36,569 bases of DNA from a virus. Both the position numbers and the translations under genes were made by a program. This document shows positions 1-7,491 of this stretch, one piece after another. The stretch spans positions 1 to 36,569 of IMG/VR virus record IMGVR_UViG_3300035698_014920; one strand, written 5' to 3'. The number at the start of each line of letters is the position of its first letter. Position 1 is the stretch's first letter. The notes beneath the pieces are model-generated. The model did not search any database. It saw nothing but the letters and a program-made list of their open reading frames with translations, and had not been told where the DNA came from.

Positions 1-115
1 AATTGGTATGTCAAGAAGAAAAGTGAATATAACAAGATTATAACATATTGAAATAACAAAGGATAAAGATAGATAATTCCTATAATGTCATAGTGTATTA
101 TATATGATTCGTGGA
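1..115. other. AT-rich non-coding flank
   Basis: This stretch is strikingly AT-rich compared with the GC-rich phage genes and carries no credible open frame. The composition changes at about position 115. It lies beyond the last phage gene, where the right end of a Mu-like prophage would be expected, so it could be host DNA or a phage end region. No junction is proven. Confidence 0.4.
48..77 (+). promoter_or_regulatory. candidate sigma70-type promoter, plus strand
   Basis: A TTGAAA hexamer at 48-53 is followed after 18 bases by GATAAT at 72-77; a perfect TATAAT also lies at 81-86 but without a well-spaced -35. It points rightward, against every gene in the window, and an intrinsic terminator of the same orientation follows at 233-258. 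AT-rich DNA produces such matches by chance, so confidence is low. Confidence 0.3.
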
Positions 116-182
116 TGGGGGATCAGTGAAGCGCGTTGAGATAAGCGGAGCTGGATAACTGAGATAAGTCGCAGTCTGATAT

Positions 183-226
183 GGTTTGATATTGTCAAAG
201 CGGGTTTGATGGTAGGTGGTTTGGAT
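183..226. repeat. three spaced copies of a GGTTTGAT-like motif
   Basis: GGTTTGAT occurs at 183-190 and 203-210, and GGTTTGGAT at 218-226. Nearby, GAGATAAG occurs at 138-145 and GAGATAAGT at 161-169. Repeated short motifs near a Mu-type phage end could be transposase-binding sites, as the Mu R sites are, but no match to a known end is claimed. Confidence 0.3.
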
Positions 227-232
227 GAGTGA

Positions 233-258
233 GGAGCCGGTTGCTCGGCTCCTTTTTT
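233..258 (+). terminator. intrinsic terminator, plus strand
   Basis: A perfect 7-bp stem (GGAGCCG at 233-239, CGGCTCC at 246-252) with a 6-base loop is followed by six T residues at 253-258 on the plus strand. On the minus strand the same hairpin has no following U tract, so it does not look like the terminator of the phage late operon. It would stop transcription entering the prophage from the left, or end a short RNA started near position 85. Confidence 0.7.
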
Positions 259-319
259 GATCTGTTCGTGGTGGTTTACTCTATCCGGCCACCCATCGCG
301 AGAGGCATATGATCACCCC

Positions 320-1408
320 CTATTTGAATATAATTCCAGATGCCGTTAGAGTATTAACTGTGATGTTTGTACCACCACCAGTGCCCTCAGCGACTATAAT
401 AGATCCGTCGATGCAGTGTATATCCGTAGAAGCCGGAGACGCTCCCATCACCGTGCTCGCACTTTGAGCATATATGCGACTACCCATTCCCGCATATATG
501 CCATGAGCGACTGCGCCAGAAACATCTGCTCCCTTGGCATTTATGGAGCTTGATAACGCTGCAAAAAGACCACTTCCGCCTGCATTTTTGACACCGCAAT
601 CGGCACTAATCGAAGCCCTGCTATTGTCGAATACCGCTATGCCGTGTTTATCTGGATAATAGGCGCCGCTTTCGTCCATATTAAATAAGGCGTGTATAAG
701 TGGCAACGTACCACGTACTGCACCGAATGCAGGTCGACTTTGATAAGGATCCATAAAAAATTCGGTCATTGCGTGTCTGGAAATTGTCACCTCTGCGTCA
801 TCGGCTAGAATCGTGATCCAGCCATAGTCACGGCCTTTTACCAGCACTTGTTCTGCCATAACAAATCCAGTCAGCAGCCGGATCGTGACCGTGTATCCTT
901 CTGCCACATACATCGGGTAGCGCCCGCTCAGATATGCGAGCGCCTTATTGATGGTACTGAAATCCCCGACGGATCCGACCGTGACCTCGGTGTTGCTTTG
1001 TATGGGATTTGCGATGGTTGTTAACAGAGAAAAGCAGGAGGCATCGCTATCATATACCACCATGTACATCTGCCCGGACTGGATCTGTCCTTCCGCCAGG
1101 GCCTGGCCTGATCTCTTTATCGTCACGGCCCCCAGAGAGTTTATATTCAGCGTAGCGGTGCCTGTGTTGGTATGGTTGGCCCGGAAGATTATCGGCATGC
1201 CTGTAATGTTTCCGGTCAGCGCAGGGATCAGGGTGAGGACGTATGCCTTGCCGCTGCCGGTAGTGGCCGCATAGTCAAGCGCGCCGTTTCCGTCTACGTC
1301 CAGGCCCGTGTGCCTGTGGTTATTCAATGCATTTAGAAAAGCTGCGGTCACCATTGTGCCCTCAATGCCCCGTGACGGTATGCCGTCTGAAAATATTGTT
1401 TTAGACAT
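320..1408 (-). CDS. tail fibre / beta-helical adhesin-like protein
   Basis: This 362-aa protein is the last gene of the late operon, in the position of the Mu tail fibre gene S. A strong AAGGAG Shine-Dalgarno sequence precedes its ATG. Residues about 50-130 resemble a domain common in phage fibres, with the pattern aTlNinslGa followed by a G-Q-I-x-S-G-Q turn. Residues from about 140 onward are rich in G, S, A and V in short strands (DFSTINKAL at the start), as expected for a right-handed beta-helix that could bind or cleave surface glycans. No catalytic residues can be assigned. No tail-fibre assembly chaperone (Mu U-like) follows. The fibre role rests mainly on position and composition. Confidence 0.75.
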   Translation of the reverse strand: MSKTIFSDGIPSRGIEGTMVTAAFLNALNNHRHTGLDVDGNGALDYAATTGSGKAYVLTLIPALTGNITGMPIIFRANHTNTGTATLNINSLGAVTIKRSGQALAEGQIQSGQMYMVVYDSDASCFSLLTTIANPIQSNTEVTVGSVGDFSTINKALAYLSGRYPMYVAEGYTVTIRLLTGFVMAEQVLVKGRDYGWITILADDAEVTISRHAMTEFFMDPYQSRPAFGAVRGTLPLIHALFNMDESGAYYPDKHGIAVFDNSRASISADCGVKNAGGSGLFAALSSSINAKGADVSGAVAHGIYAGMGSRIYAQSASTVMGASPASTDIHCIDGSIIVAEGTGGGTNITVNTLTASGIIFK

Positions 1409-1429
1409 ATTTGTAGGTCTCCTTTTTCC

Positions 1430-3046
1430 TTAGTCCGGTATGTCGTAATTGGCCGATATTTTTACATCATCGATCACAAAAGGCCCGTTTGTTTCGTAGT
1501 CGGGGCTGCACCCGATATGGACCTCCGATGCCGCCGAGGTCCAGGGTACATCTAGAAAATCATTGCCGTCGCTCTCACTGTCAACATGCAGATACCAGCG
1601 CCCTGTCAAAAAATCCCATTGGCACACGATCAGATGATATTGCCCTGCAATCCAGTCGCTTACTACCAGATATTCAAACGTCACCCCGGTAGCGTTTCCA
1701 TACTCAAAATAGATAGCGCCTGTCCTCTGGAACAGGCCGAGCACAGCGGTGCCGGGGCCATGTAAATGCATTATATAATGGCGTGGGGAGGGAGGTATGT
1801 CTGTTATGTCTACCAGCAATTTCACCCTTAGCGATAAATGGCCGACCGGGGTCATCTGATAGGGATATATCAGCAGGCCGGCAGCTCGTGATGTTGCCGT
1901 ATACGACGTGCTGCAACAGCATTTTTCGAGCTGGGCCGCATCTATCCATATATGGCCCGGGCTCGGCGTACCGTTTGCCCGCACAGCACAGCGGGCCTCG
2001 ACGGTGCCAGATGGGGCCACCAGGCCTTGGTATGCGTATCTTGCCCACTCAGTCGATAATGTGATGAGCAGGGAATCCTCCCTGATTAGGGTATCCCCTG
2101 ATGACAGCCAGAAAATAACGATTTTGAATCCGTCGGCCTGGGTAAGTGTGTCCGTTTTAAGCTCCGCCGCGAACGACACAACATCTGCAGGCGAAATTAA
2201 TATATCCGGCAAAACGACCCCTGCGTCGGACACTTCGTCTCCGTCCCACTCCACATCCAGAGAATAGTCTCCCTCATATACGCCCACTGTCTCGATGGCC
2301 AGCGTAGTATTCCCGATGGCGCTCCACGATGTTGTGTCCCCGCTTGCCAGACCAGGGTTGCATGCGCTCAGCAGGTTGGTCGTGGCAGGCTCCACATCGA
2401 CCCCACCCCCATCCCATCCGTCGTCACGCAGGACAGTGCCGATTGCGGCGGAAGGGTCTCTCGAAAGGAGGTCCTCCACCAGGGTACCATTGAATGTACA
2501 CCAGAACATATAGTCGGAATATGTATAATTACAGAGCGTGTGCGCCGGTTTGAGGCTGTTGAACAGCCCCTCCAGGCTCGGCTCGCCCGTCCACCAGGAG
2601 AGATGCTCGCCGCACGTGGACTCGCCTACGCGGAAATAATATACCTCTCCGAAATCGGCGACAAAAACCGTTACCAGCCACACCCATATCCCGTCAGCTC
2701 CATACGTGCCATCGTCGGCACCGAGCTCTTCGATGGCGATGATCATCCCCATTTCTGCGGCGAGCGCTATGAAATAGGGGATTGATAACCCGCCTTTAGA
2801 CCGTATCTTTTTAACCACGGAATCCCTGCGCTGCTGGAGGATAGCCGTGGAGTCTGGGGTGAGGCTGCAGACACGCTCCCAGAATAAGATCATCTCGTCA
2901 GTGGTATCGGGGAAACACTCCGCCAGGAGCTGCTCTGCGCGGGCCATTACTGCGTCGAGATGCGCTCCCTCGATCGTTGCATCACCATCATACACACCGT
3001 CGAGCTCCACCGGCATCAGTGCATTTAAAACGTCTTTATGTGACAT
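1430..3046 (-). CDS. gp48-like baseplate/tail protein fused to carbohydrate-binding-like domains
   Basis: This 538-aa protein overlaps the gp47 gene by 11 bp; the ATG at 3046 is chosen because the conserved N-terminus starts there. Residues 1 to about 177 fit the DUF2313/YmfQ (Mu gp48) family: an acidic helical start, then LTPDSTAILQQRRDSV and a later GTYGADGIW region. Mu gp48 is a protein of roughly that size alone. Here it continues into about 360 extra residues. Residues about 220-375 begin with a TTNLL-type motif and resemble a jelly-roll carbohydrate-binding module. Residues about 390-538 resemble a LamG/concanavalin-like sandwich ending in VIDDVKI. I infer a baseplate protein carrying receptor-binding domains next to the tail fibre gene. 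Confidence 0.75.
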   Translation of the reverse strand: MSHKDVLNALMPVELDGVYDGDATIEGAHLDAVMARAEQLLAECFPDTTDEMILFWERVCSLTPDSTAILQQRRDSVVKKIRSKGGLSIPYFIALAAEMGMIIAIEELGADDGTYGADGIWVWLVTVFVADFGEVYYFRVGESTCGEHLSWWTGEPSLEGLFNSLKPAHTLCNYTYSDYMFWCTFNGTLVEDLLSRDPSAAIGTVLRDDGWDGGGVDVEPATTNLLSACNPGLASGDTTSWSAIGNTTLAIETVGVYEGDYSLDVEWDGDEVSDAGVVLPDILISPADVVSFAAELKTDTLTQADGFKIVIFWLSSGDTLIREDSLLITLSTEWARYAYQGLVAPSGTVEARCAVRANGTPSPGHIWIDAAQLEKCCCSTSYTATSRAAGLLIYPYQMTPVGHLSLRVKLLVDITDIPPSPRHYIMHLHGPGTAVLGLFQRTGAIYFEYGNATGVTFEYLVVSDWIAGQYHLIVCQWDFLTGRWYLHVDSESDGNDFLDVPWTSAASEVHIGCSPDYETNGPFVIDDVKISANYDIPD

Positions 3047-4238
3047 TGATCGCCCCCACGCGGATGACTTCATTGTTGTCCGCTTCCAGGTCGGCAGCAG
3101 GCGTGCTGACCACGGCATTGACTGCTCCGTTATCCAGGGCTATCTGCTGCAGCTTGGATATAAAAAGGGTCTGTCCCGGGATGAGCGTGTCCATATACGC
3201 CTCGATGTCGTCTGATATTGCGGTGAGGTTCAGGTCTGTCCCGGTGGTGACCATCGTGACGGCCTGGGACACTACTGAGGGAGGCAATACCCGCACCGAG
3301 ATGTTGCCGGGGCCGACAGGCCGGACCGTATCTATATAATCCTTCGCCTGCCGGCACAGAGATGTGATCTCGTAATCCTGGGCAGTGTCCGTGAAAATAT
3401 CTGCATCGAGTGCCAGTTGAGTCTCGCTGTCAACGGCCGTGACGTTCGCCTCTTTGCTGGTTGTGGTGTTGGTAACCTTATCCCCTATGGTGACGCCGTC
3501 AGTATCGAATGCGCCGCCTGAATCCACGAGCTTGTCAGAGGTGGCCGAGGTGTTTGTGCCGGCATACGGGATGATAACTATGTAATCCTGGGCAGTGTCC
3601 GTGAAAATATCTGCATCGAGAGCCAGTTGAGTCTCGCTGTCAACGGCCGTGACGTTCGCCTCCACGCCACTTGTGATGTTCTGCACGATATCACCGGCAG
3701 CCACGCCATCGGTGTCGAAGGTGGCGCCTGTATCGACGAGTTTATCGGACGTGGCCGAGGTGTTTGTGCCGGTCAGATAATTATATGATGATGGTGTCTC
3801 CGATCCTGTGCCTGCCTCGTTTGCCTGGATTACGACATCCACCGTTCCGATCCCTCGCTCCAGGGGAAAGCACCAGGCAGCATATACATTATCGATCGAG
3901 AGTGCCCACTGCTCATAATCTGTCTTATTGCCTCCTGCAGGCGGGGTGCGGATGTAGGTCAGCACCCGGGCGAGCAGGGCCGCGTCCGTCTCACAGGAGG
4001 TGCGGGTGATCCCGTAGACCCAGGCATGATGATCCAGGGCAGCAGTGTCGGCCGTGTCCGGATAGATCTGGTCTGCAATATAGTCCTGATATTTATAAAG
4101 CCCCCACAGTGCTGATGCCATGCATGCGGCCTTTATGAACAGGAGCGAGCCCTGGGATATGTCTGCAGCAGGAAACTGGTTTTCATAGTCTGTCAGGATC
4201 CCGTTCAGCAGTGTGTCAAAGTCCTTTTGAAAACTCAT
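3036..4238 (-). CDS. baseplate J-like protein, Mu gp47 homologue
   Basis: This 400-aa protein belongs to the baseplate J/Mu gp47 family, which joins the wedge to the hub. Visible hallmarks are the N-terminal helix with DISQGS, the DHHAWVYGITR segment and the AALLARVLTYIRTPPAGGN region, followed by the C-terminal PPSVVSQAVTMV and IPGQTLFISKL stretches. It starts 4 bp inside the end of the gp46 gene. The unusual part lies at residues about 157-296: two copies of a 70-residue unit starting GTNTSATSDKLVD, inserted into the middle of the family fold. Without the insert the protein would be a more typical length. The core assignment is firm; the role of the insert is unknown. Confidence 0.88.
   Translation of the reverse strand: MSFQKDFDTLLNGILTDYENQFPAADISQGSLLFIKAACMASALWGLYKYQDYIADQIYPDTADTAALDHHAWVYGITRTSCETDAALLARVLTYIRTPPAGGNKTDYEQWALSIDNVYAAWCFPLERGIGTVDVVIQANEAGTGSETPSSYNYLTGTNTSATSDKLVDTGATFDTDGVAAGDIVQNITSGVEANVTAVDSETQLALDADIFTDTAQDYIVIIPYAGTNTSATSDKLVDSGGAFDTDGVTIGDKVTNTTTSKEANVTAVDSETQLALDADIFTDTAQDYEITSLCRQAKDYIDTVRPVGPGNISVRVLPPSVVSQAVTMVTTGTDLNLTAISDDIEAYMDTLIPGQTLFISKLQQIALDNGAVNAVVSTPAADLEADNNEVIRVGAINVT
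3351..3770 (-). repeat. tandem 210-bp in-frame duplication inside the gp47 gene
   Basis: Two adjacent units (3561-3770 and 3351-3560) each encode about 70 residues. Within them, 3372-3452 and 3582-3662 are identical over 81 bases except for one substitution. The beginnings of the units have diverged more, so the near-identical 3' parts suggest recent duplication or gene conversion. The period is a multiple of three and keeps the frame open. Confidence 0.9.
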
Positions 4239-4600
4239 ACCACCTCCATGAATTTCTCGAACGTAACCACGCGGCCGTCTGCCTGGGTTGCCGTCACCAG
4301 GATCTTGAGCCGATGCAGGTCCTCAATGCGGTCACGCTCCACCTGCACGTCGATGGCACTGGCCCGGCCGGCCTCAATGATCCACGCCAGGGCCTCTTTA
4401 CAATATTCTTTGGCCAGCTCCGCGGTTTGCTCGGTGTTCTTGGCCCGGGCCAGCTCGTGGAGCCGGGAACCGAACCCCGGGTTGAAAAACCAGTTGCCGC
4501 GCTTTATTGCCAGGCTCAGGTAGATGTTGTTCATGATCGATGATGTCTCATCAAAGGTCATCTGCCCGCGTCCCGCCATTGTCTCGATCGCAAAGTCCAT
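4235..4600 (-). CDS. baseplate wedge protein, Mu gp46 / gp25-W family
   Basis: This 121-aa protein fits the GpW/gp25 (T4 gp25, Mu gp46) family of lysozyme-like wedge proteins that start sheath assembly. It shows the short N-terminal strand, the ETSSIMNNIYLSLAIKRGNWFFNPGFGSRL region (residues about 19-47), a helix with KEYCKEALAWI, and a final strand LKILVTATQADG. Genes for gp45 upstream and gp47 downstream (4-bp overlap) place it exactly as in Mu. Length is typical. Confidence 0.88.
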   Translation of the reverse strand: MDFAIETMAGRGQMTFDETSSIMNNIYLSLAIKRGNWFFNPGFGSRLHELARAKNTEQTAELAKEYCKEALAWIIEAGRASAIDVQVERDRIEDLHRLKILVTATQADGRVVTFEKFMEVV

Positions 4601-4608
4601 AATAAATC

Positions 4609-5193
4609 CTATATGTGCGAATGATGATTGCTGTTGCCGGTAGTATCAAGGATGGTGCCGGTGGCCGTGATGTTGCCGGTGACGTCCAGACCGCCTGTGA
4701 TGCTCACTGTGCCTGTGATGTCCAGATCGCCTGTGATGTCCAGGTTGCCTGTCAGGGTCAGGTCTCCTGTGATGTCCAGGTCTCCGGTCATAACGATGTC
4801 CGCCTGGATAGTGGCACTCTGCGATGCCGTGGCCGTCAGTGTCTCACAGTCCACCGTCACGGCCGGTGCCTCGACCTCGACCGTGCCCTTGCTCTCGACG
4901 TGAATGATATTATCCCTTTTGAAGTGGATGCAGTCTCCCTCGTCCGTGTACAGGGCCACCTCTCCGTTTTCCAGGCTGATGCGGTACCGGCTGTCATCGC
5001 TCGCGATCATGAAGACCTGCCCGTCTTTGATCAGGGCCACACCCTGCGCGCCCTCAAGCGGCCGAGAGGTGAATCCGTAGTGCTGAAAGTATTCACGGGC
5101 AGTAAATGCCTCGTTCGGCCGGCCCGTGCCGGTAAACCGCTTTATCAGGCCCTCTATAATCGATGATATGGCAACGCGCGCAAGATTAATCAT
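4609..5193 (-). CDS. baseplate spike protein, Mu gp45-like
   Basis: This 194-aa protein is the probable membrane-piercing spike at the tail tip. Residues about 30-105 form the OB-fold-like start (AREYFQHYGF, GVALIKDGQVFMIASDDSRYRI). Residues about 125-185 are short repeats of the type DITGDLxLTGN, as in the triple beta-helix of Mu gp45 and P2 gpV spikes. The C-terminus contains HHSHI; an HxH motif at the tip of such spikes coordinates an iron ion, so the tip seems intact. The ATG overlaps the stop of the gpP gene (ATGA). Confidence 0.87.
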   Translation of the reverse strand: MINLARVAISSIIEGLIKRFTGTGRPNEAFTAREYFQHYGFTSRPLEGAQGVALIKDGQVFMIASDDSRYRISLENGEVALYTDEGDCIHFKRDNIIHVESKGTVEVEAPAVTVDCETLTATASQSATIQADIVMTGDLDITGDLTLTGNLDITGDLDITGTVSITGGLDVTGNITATGTILDTTGNSNHHSHI

Positions 5194-6230
5194 GCCGGCA
5201 GCACCCCCAGGTTTGAAAGTTTCAGCGCGGTGGTCGTGCCCTTGGTGCGGTCGCGCTCGAATGTGCGGCCATAGCAGAGCAAGTCGCGCTTTATGTCGAG
5301 ATCTTCGTCGTGGACGTGATAGACGGCATTGACCGCATAATTGCTGCCCTGTTGGCTGTGTCCGGGCACGCTGCAGCTCAGAGAGTACCCGGCGAATTTC
5401 TGCGCATCGAGCAGGACCCGGGCATAGTTTTCCGGGGCCTGGCCGTCGCTGGTGAGCTCGGCAAGGAACGGCTTGCTGAAGGCCGGGAAGGTCTTGTCCT
5501 CGATCGTGGTTTCAAAGTTTGCATCGGTGTCATCCCATTCATCCTGATTCTGTTTCTGACCGATGATGGTCACGCGTGAGAAGCGCTGCGAGATGTCGTC
5601 GGTCTCCTCGGCGCTGATGATGTTGTTGCCTTTGCCGTCGTGCCTGCAGGTCAGAAAGAACTTGGCCTTTCCGGACGTGACCGGCTCACCGAATACGATC
5701 GTGCCGCCGGGCAGGGCAAAAAAGAGCTTGCCCCGGGCCAGGGCATATTTCTTGAGGACATCGAATATGGTCTCGCTGGGTGATATGTTTGTATAGTCAT
5801 ATTCCTCGTCCTCGGTCTCCAGGGTGACGGCGCGCGACTTGCTGCCCTTGACGAAGGTTATGTCCTTGCGGTTGATAAACGGCACGTCTGCAAGCAGCTC
5901 TGCCGCCAGGGCCTTCAGGCCCTTGGAGCGATAGTCGGGCAGGTCTGTACAATAGGAGTCCACCAGCAGGCCCATGAGGTCGCGGCCCTCGAGGGTCAGG
6001 GTGCGGGCCCTCATGTCATGGCTGCGGAGCCGCCGGTCGATCAGGCCGTTAAGTTCCAGCACTCCGTTGACATACAGCTTGCAGGTCTGGCCCGGCGTGA
6101 TATCCACGCCCGGGTTTGCCAGGGTCAGCGTAAACGCGTCGGCCGCCTCGAACAGATCGCACTCGATGCGGTATGACTCGAAATCGGTCATCTTTTTCCC
6201 GGCAATGAGCAGCTCGACACTATCTGACAT
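5190..6230 (-). CDS. baseplate hub protein, Mu gpP / gp44-like
   Basis: This 346-aa protein matches the Mu P (gp44-type, P2 gpD-related) hub family that connects tail tube and spike. The N-terminal domain (residues about 1-90) contains DFESYRIECDLFEAADAFTLTLANP followed by a beta-barrel ending LTLEGRDLMGLLVDSYC. A second domain with SPSETIFDVLKKYA (about 150) and a C-terminal domain ending in RDRTKGTTTALKLSNLG complete the family pattern. Its start overlaps the N gene by 11 bp, and its stop overlaps the spike start. Confidence 0.86.
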   Translation of the reverse strand: MSDSVELLIAGKKMTDFESYRIECDLFEAADAFTLTLANPGVDITPGQTCKLYVNGVLELNGLIDRRLRSHDMRARTLTLEGRDLMGLLVDSYCTDLPDYRSKGLKALAAELLADVPFINRKDITFVKGSKSRAVTLETEDEEYDYTNISPSETIFDVLKKYALARGKLFFALPGGTIVFGEPVTSGKAKFFLTCRHDGKGNNIISAEETDDISQRFSRVTIIGQKQNQDEWDDTDANFETTIEDKTFPAFSKPFLAELTSDGQAPENYARVLLDAQKFAGYSLSCSVPGHSQQGSNYAVNAVYHVHDEDLDIKRDLLCYGRTFERDRTKGTTTALKLSNLGVLPA

Positions 6231-7491
6231 AGATCCTCACAGCGCCCTTGACGGCATTGGGCTTTGCAATGGTGTTGACCGCACAGATGCGGTCGCCATA
6301 CTGATATGGCAGGCCGTGCTGTGCACAGAGCAAGTGCAGGGGCGTCTCGTCCGCCACGACGATGGTGATGAGGCGCTCGTATTCGATCTTGACCTGGCGT
6401 GCGTGGTCGGTCAGGGTGCGGGCCAGGGTCTTCAGTGCCGGCATGGTCCGTGTCTCGGCGACGGCCGCTGCAATGGCAACGTGGGCCGAGGATAACGATG
6501 TTTCTATCTGTGTGACCGTGAGCAGCTCAGGGCTTGTCTCGGTGCTTATATAGCGGCCCAGGGCATCAAAGCTCTGCCGGTTTTCGAGTGTGCGAGCGGT
6601 CTGGCGGTCGACCTCGTCCGCTGCATAAAGATAGCCCAGGTCGAGAGCGGCCCGCGATGCCGTGGCGATCCGGACATGCTTGACCATGCTTGAGTCAATC
6701 CCTGCCTCCAGCGCTGTCATGCCGTCCCGGAACGAATCCATAAACCGGGCAGGCGCGTCCTTGTTGTCCGCATACAGCAGGCTGTAGCGTTCGGCCGTTC
6801 GAGCGAGCGCGCCGATCACCCTGCCGGGCAGGGTCGTGCCAAACTCGATCGCGGCAATCAGGGTGTTTGCCGGCTGGGCAATGTCGGAGAGCTGCTCTTC
6901 CAGTTCGCCGACAAAGGTGGCGACCGTTTTCGTATATTCCCGGGCCGCGGACGATATCCCGGTGAACTGCCCGAGGATCCCCGTGTCCGGATCAAGGCTC
7001 ACACCTAGTATGGTTGCGGCCTCGGCGCCGAGTTCGTCGCGCATATCCGTTGCAAATTCCGCCTTGTGTTCGTCGATCGCGCTTTGATATGCGGCCTCGA
7101 CCTCGCTGTCCACGTCGGGCCAGCGGCCAGGGTCGGTGGCAGTCTTCAGCGTTTCGATGAATGTGATGTCGATCTCGGCCGTGAGCTGCCGGTCGTCATG
7201 ACGAACGCCTAGGCGTTCGATGCAGCCAGACATGATGCCGTATTTGGGATGGACCAGCTCGAACAATTCGCGACTGGCCAGGTGATCCAAAAATGCGCGG
7301 TGCCCCTCATAGGTGGCATCGTAGAAATAACAGCGGATCCTCACCTCGCGGGCCTTGAGGCCCATATCCTCCAGGAGCGCGCCGCCTGCATACGGGATCT
7401 CGTGCCGCGCGATCGCCTTTGAGAGTGAATCGGAGATGTCCTCGATCTCCAGGGCATACCCGTCGATGGCGGCTGCATATTTATCGGCCAA
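6220..7491 (-). CDS. tail/DNA circularisation protein, Mu gpN-like
   Basis: This 423-aa protein fits the Mu N family (DNA circulation N-terminal domain, gp43-type). The first about 95 residues carry the diagnostic pattern IARHEIPYAGGALLEDMG, REVRIRCYFYD and FLDHLASRELFELVHPKYG. A long helical middle follows and the C-terminus (LHLLCAQHGLPYQYGDRI) resembles a LysM-like region. It lies between tape measure and gpP as in Mu, overlapping each by 11 bp. In Mu, N is needed for tail assembly; any role in DNA circularisation is only a family label. Confidence 0.85.
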   Translation of the reverse strand: MADKYAAAIDGYALEIEDISDSLSKAIARHEIPYAGGALLEDMGLKAREVRIRCYFYDATYEGHRAFLDHLASRELFELVHPKYGIMSGCIERLGVRHDDRQLTAEIDITFIETLKTATDPGRWPDVDSEVEAAYQSAIDEHKAEFATDMRDELGAEAATILGVSLDPDTGILGQFTGISSAAREYTKTVATFVGELEEQLSDIAQPANTLIAAIEFGTTLPGRVIGALARTAERYSLLYADNKDAPARFMDSFRDGMTALEAGIDSSMVKHVRIATASRAALDLGYLYAADEVDRQTARTLENRQSFDALGRYISTETSPELLTVTQIETSLSSAHVAIAAAVAETRTMPALKTLARTLTDHARQVKIEYERLITIVVADETPLHLLCAQHGLPYQYGDRICAVNTIAKPNAVKGAVRIYVR

